From: SZAS-103 sp964449135
GTDB taxonomy: Bacteria > Pseudomonadota > Gammaproteobacteria > Xanthomonadales > Xanthomonadaceae
DNA: 30,040 nt
NCBI GenBank assembly: GCA_964449135.1
Contig: CAYUXZ010000036.1
Location: 1-30,040, forward strand
Direction of reading: 5' to 3'
The notes beneath the pieces were generated by a model. It worked only from the letters and a program-made list of their open reading frames with translations, was not told where the DNA came from and ran no database searches. Below, piece by piece: positions 24,207 through 30,040 of this stretch (position 1 is its first letter; every line of letters starts with the position of its first letter). Made by a program: the position numbers and the translations under genes.

Positions 24207-26450
24207 GTGCGCCCCACCCTTCGTCTGCTGCCGCTCAGCCTGGCCATCGCCGTGACCATCGCCCAGGCGAAGTCGCCGGGGCACGTCCGTACCCACACCC
24301 AGCCCAAGCACCCGGCCAATGAGTTCGCGCTCTGCCGCGGCGAGGCGGTGCCGGCATTCGCGGGGATCGCGCCGACCGGCGCCAAGGACGCGCGGCCGAC
24401 CAGCCCCGCCGACATCCAGTCCGATTCGGCCGACCTGAGCAAGTCCGGCCTGAGCGTGTTCGAGGGCAACGTGGACCTGCGCCGCGCCGACCAGTGGCTG
24501 CTCGCCGACCGCGTGACCTACCAGCACGAGCAGGACGCCTGGACGGCAAGCGGTTCGGTGCGCTACCAGGACAGTTCGGTGCGCATGACCGCCGACACCG
24601 CGGCAGGCGATCTCGACAAGGACGTTTCGACGGTGGATGCGGTGCACTACCAGCTGCGCAACATCCGCGGCAACGGCACCGCGGATCACGGGCGCGTCGA
24701 GGGCGACCAGGAAACCTACACGAACGGCACCTATTCCACCTGCGATCCTAACGACCGCAAGTGGGAGATCCGCGCGCAGACGATCGAGATCGACCGCGAA
24801 AAGGGCGAAGGCAAGGCGCACGACGCGACGGTGCGCATCGGCAACGTGCCGGTGTTCTACTTCCCGTATTTCAGCTTCCCGCTCGACAACGAGCGCAAGA
24901 CCGGTTTCCTGGTGCCGGGCATCGGCCAGTCGAGCAACGGCGGTTTCGAGCTCACGGTTCCGTACTACCTCAACCTCGCGCCGAATTACGACGCCACGCT
25001 GACCGCGCACCTGTACGGCAGCCGCGGCCTGATGGCCGACGGGCAGTTCCGCTACCTGACCGAGAACAGCCGCGGCGAGATCGACGCGACCTGGCTGCCG
25101 AACGATTCGCAGCGCCATTACGACCGCGGTTCGGTGTTCGCGCGCAGCGTCACCAACCTCACGTCGAACTGGTACGTGGACGCCGACCTCAAGCACGTCA
25201 GCGACACGCATTATTTCGAGGATTTCAGCCGGCAGACCTTCGGCACCGCGATCGGCCTGCTGCCCAGCACGCTGGGCGTCTATGGACGCGGCCGCTATTG
25301 GAGCGCGGGCGCCTACCTGCAGGACTGGGAAGTCACTTCCGATTCGGTCGCGCCCGGCTCGGCGCCGTATCGCCGGCTGCCGGACCTGTATTTCCGCTGG
25401 CAGCAGCCGGTCGCCGACCACATCGAACTGGGCGTGAAGAGCGAAGCGGTGAAGTTCACCCAGATCGTCAATCCGGGCGCGACCCGATTCGACCTGTACC
25501 CCTACATCGTGTTGCCGTTCGAACAGGCCGCGTGGTACGTGCGCCCGCAGCTCGGCTACCGCTACACGTCCTACCACCTCGACCAGCCGGTCTTTTTCGG
25601 CGGCGAAAAAAACCCGACGCGCGGCGTGCCGATCCTCGATGTCGACGCGGGTATGTATTTCGAGCGCGACACCGACTGGTTCGGTCATTCCTTCGTGCAG
25701 ACGCTGGAGCCGCGCCTGTACTACCTGCGCGTGCCGTTCCGCGACCAGAGCGATATCCCGATCTTCGACACCCAGGCGTTCACGTTCGGTTTCCCGCAAC
25801 TGTTCCGCACGAACAGCTTCACGGGAGCGGATCGCCAATCCGATGCGAACCAGCTCACCGCCGCGGTGACCACGCGACTGCTCGACAACGCCGACGGGCG
25901 CGAATGGTGGACGGCGAGCATCGGAGAGATCCGCTATTTCACGCCGCCGCGCGTGACCCTGCCGGGCCAGGCCTTCGTGGACCGCTCCGGCAGCGATTAT
26001 GTGTTCGACACCGACCTCAACCTCGACGACCGCTGGAGCCTGGGCGGCTCGTACCAGTACGACCCACATTTCCACCGCACCGACCTGGGCTCGGTGCGCG
26101 CCCAGTACCGGTTCGGCCAGGGCGGCGTGGTCAATGCCGCGTACCGATACCGGCCGGGGCTGGTCGAGCAGGCCGACCTGTCCTTCGCGGTGCCGGTGAA
26201 CGCCAACTGGCGCCTGCTCGGGCGCTGGGACTATTCGCTGCGCGACCGCACCACCGTGGAAGCCCTCGGCGGCGTGGAATGGCAGGACTGCTGCATGGCG
26301 GTGCGCGTGGTCGGGCGCGATTACATCCGAAATCTGCAGGGCCAGAAGAACTTTGCGCTGTTCATCGAGGTCGAACTCAAAGGCCTGGGATCGCTGGGCC
26401 GCAATTCGAGCGACCTGCTGGAGCGTGATATCCTTGGCTATACCCGTTGA
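24207..26450 (+). CDS. lptD: LPS-assembly outer-membrane protein LptD
   Basis: LptD forms, with LptE, the outer-membrane complex that inserts lipopolysaccharide in the outer leaflet. The 747-residue product has a signal peptide (about 1-22) and the N-terminal OstA-like jellyroll (75-200) with GKAHDATVRIGNVPVFYFPYFSFP. The C-terminal beta-barrel follows. The conserved cysteines are present: one near the mature N-terminus (ALCRGEAV), one in YSTCDPNDRKWEI, and the adjacent CC pair in WQDCCMAVRVVGRDY near the end, which make the essential disulfides. The GTG start is supported by GAGGA 6 bases before. It begins the lptD-surA-pdxA operon. Confidence 0.97.
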   Translation: MRPTLRLLPLSLAIAVTIAQAKSPGHVRTHTQPKHPANEFALCRGEAVPAFAGIAPTGAKDARPTSPADIQSDSADLSKSGLSVFEGNVDLRRADQWLLADRVTYQHEQDAWTASGSVRYQDSSVRMTADTAAGDLDKDVSTVDAVHYQLRNIRGNGTADHGRVEGDQETYTNGTYSTCDPNDRKWEIRAQTIEIDREKGEGKAHDATVRIGNVPVFYFPYFSFPLDNERKTGFLVPGIGQSSNGGFELTVPYYLNLAPNYDATLTAHLYGSRGLMADGQFRYLTENSRGEIDATWLPNDSQRHYDRGSVFARSVTNLTSNWYVDADLKHVSDTHYFEDFSRQTFGTAIGLLPSTLGVYGRGRYWSAGAYLQDWEVTSDSVAPGSAPYRRLPDLYFRWQQPVADHIELGVKSEAVKFTQIVNPGATRFDLYPYIVLPFEQAAWYVRPQLGYRYTSYHLDQPVFFGGEKNPTRGVPILDVDAGMYFERDTDWFGHSFVQTLEPRLYYLRVPFRDQSDIPIFDTQAFTFGFPQLFRTNSFTGADRQSDANQLTAAVTTRLLDNADGREWWTASIGEIRYFTPPRVTLPGQAFVDRSGSDYVFDTDLNLDDRWSLGGSYQYDPHFHRTDLGSVRAQYRFGQGGVVNAAYRYRPGLVEQADLSFAVPVNANWRLLGRWDYSLRDRTTVEALGGVEWQDCCMAVRVVGRDYIRNLQGQKNFALFIEVELKGLGSLGRNSSDLLERDILGYTR

Positions 26451-26462
26451 AGCCCATTTTCT

Positions 26463-26480
26463 CGCGCCCTGCGGGGCGCG
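26463..26480. repeat. Hairpin between lptD and surA
   Basis: CGCGCCC (26463-26469) and GGGCGCG (26474-26480) form 7 base pairs around TGCG in the 46-bp gap between lptD and surA. It has no T-run and lies just before the surA GGAG. It may adjust the ratio of the two proteins or protect the lptD message. Confidence 0.5.
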
Positions 26481-26496
26481 CCGGAGCCTTTTCCCG

Positions 26497-27816
26497 ATGA
26501 AGAAAACGACCCTTGCCCTGCTGCTGGGCCTGTCCCTGCCCGCCTTCGCCGCCCCCGCCTTCGCGCAGGTCGGCCCCGCCCCGCAGACCGCGCAGATCGA
26601 CCGCATCGTCGCCGTGGTGGACGAGGACGTGGTGCTCAAAAGCGAGCTCGACCGCGCGATCGCGAACATCAAGCAGCAATACGCCGGCCACGAGGACCAG
26701 TTGCCGCCAGCTGACGTGCTGCAGAAGCAGGTGCTCGAGCGCCTGATCCTGGTGCGCCTGCAACTCGCGCGCGCGAACGACAGCGGCCTGAAGGTGACCG
26801 ACGCCGAAGTGGACCAGGGCATCGCGCGCATCGCCGAGCAGAACAAGCTCACCCCGGCGCAGATGCAGCAAAAACTCGCCGCGAGCGGGATGAACTACGG
26901 CGATTTCCGCAAGTCCATCCGCGAAGAGCTGACCGTGCAGAAGATGCAGCAGCAGATCATCCAGGATCGCGTCGCGGTCAGCGAGACCGAGGTGGACAAC
27001 GAGCTGGCGACCGAGCGCGCCGGCGGCCCGCAGATCCACCTCGCGCACATCCTCGTCGCCCTGCCCGAGAATCCCGACGCGAACCAGATCAAGACCGCGC
27101 AGGACAAGATCGCCGGCGTGAAGGAGCTGATCGACGAAGGCAAGATGGATTTCTCCGCCGCCGCGATCCGCTACTCCGACAGCCCGAACGCGCTCGAAGG
27201 CGGCGACCTGGGCTGGCGCAGCCTGGACGAGGTGCCGCCGGCGTTCATCGACCTGATCAAGACCATGAAGCCCGGCCAGATCACCCAGCCGATGCGCGGC
27301 GCGAGCGGCTTCCAGTTGCTCAAGCTCGTCGAGGTGCGCGATGCCGGCAAGGTTCCCGAACAGAAGATCACCGAGTACCACGCGCTCGACCTGATGGTGA
27401 AGCTGGGCCCGGGCGTGAGCAGCGACGACGCGCGCGCGAAGATCGAGGCGATGCGCGCGCAGATCGCCGGCGGCGCCGATTTCGCCGCGCTCGCCAAGTC
27501 GAGCTCGGACGACACCGCGACCAATTCCAAGGGCGGCGACATGGGCTGGTTCCAGGCCGGCGACTGGGGCGACGCGGTGGCGAACCAGGTCAGGACGCTC
27601 AAGGACGGCGATCTTTCGCAGCCGTTCCAGAGCGATGTCGGCTGGCACGTCATCAAGCTGCTCGGATCGCGCACCAGCGACGTCAGCGAGCAGGCCGCCC
27701 GCGAAGCCGCGCGCCAGACCGTCGCGCGCCGCAAGTCGCAGGACGAGTACGAGAACTTCCTGCGCCAGATGCGCGCGGAAGCCTACGTGGACATCCGCCT
27801 GACCGACAAGACCTGA
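26497..27816 (+). CDS. surA: Periplasmic chaperone/peptidyl-prolyl isomerase SurA
   Basis: SurA escorts outer-membrane proteins, including LptD, through the periplasm. The 439-residue product has a signal peptide (about 1-23, ending AFA) and an N-terminal SurA domain starting IVAVVDEDVVLKSEL. Two parvulin (PpiC) rotamase domains follow at about 178-285 and 292-395, each with the GGDLGW/GGDMGWF and ALKxGQI-type segments. A C-terminal helix carries RRKSQDEYENFLRQMRAEAYVDIRL, which packs with the N-terminal domain. GGAG lies 10 bases before the ATG. It follows lptD by 46 bp and precedes pdxA by 5 bp, the same order as in Escherichia coli. Confidence 0.97.
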   Translation: MKKTTLALLLGLSLPAFAAPAFAQVGPAPQTAQIDRIVAVVDEDVVLKSELDRAIANIKQQYAGHEDQLPPADVLQKQVLERLILVRLQLARANDSGLKVTDAEVDQGIARIAEQNKLTPAQMQQKLAASGMNYGDFRKSIREELTVQKMQQQIIQDRVAVSETEVDNELATERAGGPQIHLAHILVALPENPDANQIKTAQDKIAGVKELIDEGKMDFSAAAIRYSDSPNALEGGDLGWRSLDEVPPAFIDLIKTMKPGQITQPMRGASGFQLLKLVEVRDAGKVPEQKITEYHALDLMVKLGPGVSSDDARAKIEAMRAQIAGGADFAALAKSSSDDTATNSKGGDMGWFQAGDWGDAVANQVRTLKDGDLSQPFQSDVGWHVIKLLGSRTSDVSEQAAREAARQTVARRKSQDEYENFLRQMRAEAYVDIRLTDKT

Positions 27817-27821
27817 TCGCG

Positions 27822-28835
27822 ATGCGCCCGCGGCTGCTGCTCGTTCCGGGCGAACCGGCGGGCATCGGCCCGGAGCTGTGCGTGCGCATCGCACAGCAGG
27901 CGCATGACGCGCAGATCGTCGCGATCGCCGATCCGGATACGCTGCGCCACGCCGCGCAGGCGCTGGGCTTGCCGCTGCGCGTGCGCGATTCCGACGAAGA
28001 TGCCGGCGTCGGCGAGCTGCGAGTGCTTCCGATGCCGCAGGCCGTGCCGACGGCGTTCGGAACGCCCGATCCCGCCAACGCGCGCAGCGTGATCGACGCG
28101 CTGCTGCATGGCGCGCAGCGCTGCCTCGACGGCGCCGCCGACGCGCTGGTGACCGGCCCGGTGCACAAGGCCACGATCAACGCCGCGGGCATCGCCTATA
28201 CCGGCACGACGGAATTGCTCGCGCAGCAGGCCGGGCGCGACGTGGTGATGATGCTGATGTCGGCCGCGTCCGCGGATGCGGCGCAACCGCCGCTGCGCGT
28301 CGCGCTCGCGACCACGCACCTGCCGTTGCGCGAAGTCCCCGCGGCGATCACCCGCGAATCGCTGGCGCGCACGCTGCGCATCCTCGACGCTGATTTGCGC
28401 GGCCGTTTCGGCATCGCCGCGCCACACATCGCCGTGCTCGGCCTGAATCCGCACGCGGGAGAAGGCGGCTGGCTGGGCCGCGAAGAAATCGAAACCATCG
28501 CGCCGGTCGTTGCTGCGTTGCGCGGCGAGGGAATGCGGCTCACCGATCCGCTGCCCGCCGACACCGCGTTCCTACCGCGCCAACTCACCGGCTGCGATGC
28601 GGTGCTCGCGATGTACCACGACCAAGGCCTGCCGGTGCTCAAACACGCCGGCTTCGAGGACGCGGTCAACGTCACGCTCGGCCTGCCCTATCCGCGCGTG
28701 GCGGTCGATCATGGCACCGCGCTGGAACTGGCCGGCAGCGGCCGCGCCGATCCGTCCAGCCTGTTGCATGCGATCGCGATCGCCGCGACGATGGCGCGAT
28801 CCGCCCGCGAATCGAACCACGAGGTGCGCAGATGA
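27822..28835 (+). CDS. pdxA: 4-hydroxythreonine-4-phosphate dehydrogenase PdxA
   Basis: PdxA oxidises 4-phosphohydroxy-L-threonine in the pyridoxal 5'-phosphate pathway, using NAD and a divalent metal. The 337-residue protein has GEPAGIGPELC at the start, GPVHKATI, and the three metal-ligand histidines: in ATTHLPLREV, in LNPHAGEGG and in MYHDQGLPVLKH. The substrate and NAD segment NVTLGLPYPRVAVDHGTALE follows. The length is normal. It lies 5 bp after surA and overlaps the next gene by 4 bp (ATGA). Confidence 0.97.
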   Translation: MRPRLLLVPGEPAGIGPELCVRIAQQAHDAQIVAIADPDTLRHAAQALGLPLRVRDSDEDAGVGELRVLPMPQAVPTAFGTPDPANARSVIDALLHGAQRCLDGAADALVTGPVHKATINAAGIAYTGTTELLAQQAGRDVVMMLMSAASADAAQPPLRVALATTHLPLREVPAAITRESLARTLRILDADLRGRFGIAAPHIAVLGLNPHAGEGGWLGREEIETIAPVVAALRGEGMRLTDPLPADTAFLPRQLTGCDAVLAMYHDQGLPVLKHAGFEDAVNVTLGLPYPRVAVDHGTALELAGSGRADPSSLLHAIAIAATMARSARESNHEVRR

Positions 28836-29410
28836 GCGACGAACCCACGCAAACCGCCGAGATCATGCGTGCCGATCCCAAGCGCAAGCGGCAGGCCTGG
28901 CTGCTGATTGCGTTGCTGGCCGCCGCCGGCGTGTCGCTGAAGCTGATCGCACTGCCGGCGCTGCAGCGCTGGCTGTCCGTCTCCGACAACGCGGTGCTGA
29001 TGCATCGGGTCACGGTGGTGTTCTACTCGATGGCCGCCACGTTGCTGGCCACCGCCGCGTGCGCCGGATGGCACGCCGCGCGCATCCTGCGGTCGAACCA
29101 GTCGCCGCCGCCAAACACCTGGGTGTTGCGCGACACGAAGATCGTCCGCGGCGGCGGCGCCCGTCTGCGCGGCTGGATCATGGTGGCCTGCACCGTCACG
29201 TTCGTCGTGCTCGCGGTCTATGCGGCGATGCTGCCCGCGCACATGCAGAAACTGGTCGAAACCTACCGGTCATCCCCCGCGCTGTCGCGCCCATTCACGA
29301 CTCCCGCAGCCCTAAACCCGCCCAAGCACGCGTCGCCGGTCGTTCCGCACCCGCACCATCCCGCGCCGCCTGCACCGCAAACGCCGCCGATCGCCAAGCC
29401 GCATGGTTGA
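28832..29410 (+). CDS. Unknown membrane protein inserted in the pdxA-rsmA operon
   Basis: The 192-residue protein has a basic N-terminal stretch (PKRKRQ), then membrane segments near 22-42, 57-78 and 110-130. It ends in a Pro/His/Ala-rich tail (150-192) with runs such as HPHHPAPPAPQTPP. This tail is likely unstructured and could bind metal or a partner. I recognise no family. It overlaps pdxA by 4 bp and rsmA by 8 bp, which argues it is a real, translated member of the operon. The better-known order in Escherichia coli has rsmA directly after pdxA. Confidence 0.75.
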   Translation: MSDEPTQTAEIMRADPKRKRQAWLLIALLAAAGVSLKLIALPALQRWLSVSDNAVLMHRVTVVFYSMAATLLATAACAGWHAARILRSNQSPPPNTWVLRDTKIVRGGGARLRGWIMVACTVTFVVLAVYAAMLPAHMQKLVETYRSSPALSRPFTTPAALNPPKHASPVVPHPHHPAPPAPQTPPIAKPHG

Positions 29411-30040
29411 GCAGCGCCACGCCGCGAAAAAGCAGCTCGGCCAGCACTTCCTGCACGACGCGGGGATCATCGAGCGCATCGTGCGCGCGGTGAACCCGCA
29501 GCCGGACGAACGCCTTGTCGAGATCGGACCGGGCCAGGGCGCGATCACCGTGCCGTTGCTGCGAGCGCACGGCGCGCTCACGGTGATCGAACTCGACCGC
29601 GACCTGCTCGCGCACCTGCGAGCGCTTGGCGAGTCCGCCGGCAAACTGGAGGTCATCCACGCCGACGTGCTCACGGTGGACTTCACCGCGCTCGCCGCGG
29701 GCGGCACGCTGCGGCTGGTCGGCAACCTGCCGTACAACATTTCCACGCCGATCCTGTTCCATGTGCTGGCGCACGGCGCGGCGATCCGCGACATGCATTT
29801 CATGCTGCAGAAGGAAGTCGTGGACCGCATGGCCTCCGCGCCCGGCGGCAAGATATATGGGCGCCTGAGCGTGATGCTGCAGGCGTATTGCGAAGTCACG
29901 CCGCTGTTCGACGTGCCGCCGGCCGCGTTCCGGCCACCGCCGCAGGTGGATTCGTCCGTCGTCCGCCTGCTGCCTCGCACGCCAGGATCCATCGCGATTG
30001 CCGACCGCGCGCTGTTCGAGCGCGTGGTGCGCGACGCCTT
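29403..30040 (+). CDS. rsmA: 16S rRNA dimethyladenosine transferase RsmA, N-terminal part
   Basis: RsmA (KsgA) dimethylates A1518 and A1519 in the 16S rRNA 3' hairpin, a late step of small-subunit assembly. The visible 212 residues have KKQLGQHFLHD at the start and the SAM motif EIGPGQGAIT near 41. They also have IELDRDL and the catalytic NLPYNIS near 109, then FRPPPQVDSSVV. The gene runs past the window end; about 50-60 residues of the C-terminal domain are missing. Its ATG lies inside the preceding gene (8-bp overlap). Confidence 0.96.
   Translation, partial: MVEQRHAAKKQLGQHFLHDAGIIERIVRAVNPQPDERLVEIGPGQGAITVPLLRAHGALTVIELDRDLLAHLRALGESAGKLEVIHADVLTVDFTALAAGGTLRLVGNLPYNISTPILFHVLAHGAAIRDMHFMLQKEVVDRMASAPGGKIYGRLSVMLQAYCEVTPLFDVPPAAFRPPPQVDSSVVRLLPRTPGSIAIADRALFERVVRDA

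Overview
The window is a stretch of high-G+C chromosome from a Gram-negative gammaproteobacterium. It most resembles the Xanthomonadales/Lysobacterales (Rhodanobacteraceae- or Lysobacteraceae-like). This placement rests on G+C-rich codon use, the lptD-surA-pdxA-rsmA outer-membrane cluster, OxyR with rubrerythrin, and the family content. It is inferred from gene content only; no rRNA is present. Genes are densely packed, with many 1-8 bp overlaps. No tRNA, rRNA, CRISPR array, insertion sequence or phage gene was seen.

Layout. Positions 1-3.9 kb hold the 3' end of dxs (isoprenoid precursor synthesis), a small conserved protein, prmC on the opposite strand, an exported alpha/beta hydrolase, and an orphan membrane protein resembling the Pycsar effector PycTM. 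Positions 4.0-7.7 kb form a peroxide-defence block: oxyR, rubrerythrin, a GlpC-like two-cluster/CCG Fe-S protein and a DUF3501-like protein. A well-formed OxyR site lies in front of rubrerythrin, and three perfect hairpins stand in a row before the last gene. Positions 7.7-11.9 kb carry a small exported or anchored protein, an ArnT-like glycosyltransferase, msrA, an EamA-type exporter and a DUF2007-like protein. Positions 12.0-15.4 kb carry glnS, a nucleoside deaminase and rlmM, in close head-to-tail order. Positions 15.5-18.9 kb (minus strand) carry a hormone-sensitive-lipase-type hydrolase, a two-receiver regulator without an output domain, and a DUF6498-like membrane protein.

Positions 18.9-21.4 kb (minus strand) hold ubiH and a ubiI-like gene, the two flavin hydroxylases of ubiquinone synthesis, overlapping by 4 bp. 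Positions 21.5-23.5 kb run the other way: a DUF6580-like membrane protein, a PduO-type cobalamin adenosyltransferase and a histone-deacetylase-family amidohydrolase. A lower-G+C orphan membrane gene follows, between two near-identical 17-bp repeats. Positions 24.2-30.0 kb are the lptD-surA-pdxA-(unknown membrane protein)-rsmA operon, with rsmA cut by the window end.

The most coherent poorly described unit is the OxyR-controlled rubrerythrin/Fe-S/DUF3501 block. The sequence supports it as a peroxide-reduction module whose electron path is not obvious: the rubrerythrin has no rubredoxin domain, and the Fe-S protein would be the natural partner. A second candidate is the DUF6580 membrane protein next to the cobalamin adenosyltransferase, a possible corrinoid uptake-and-activation pair.
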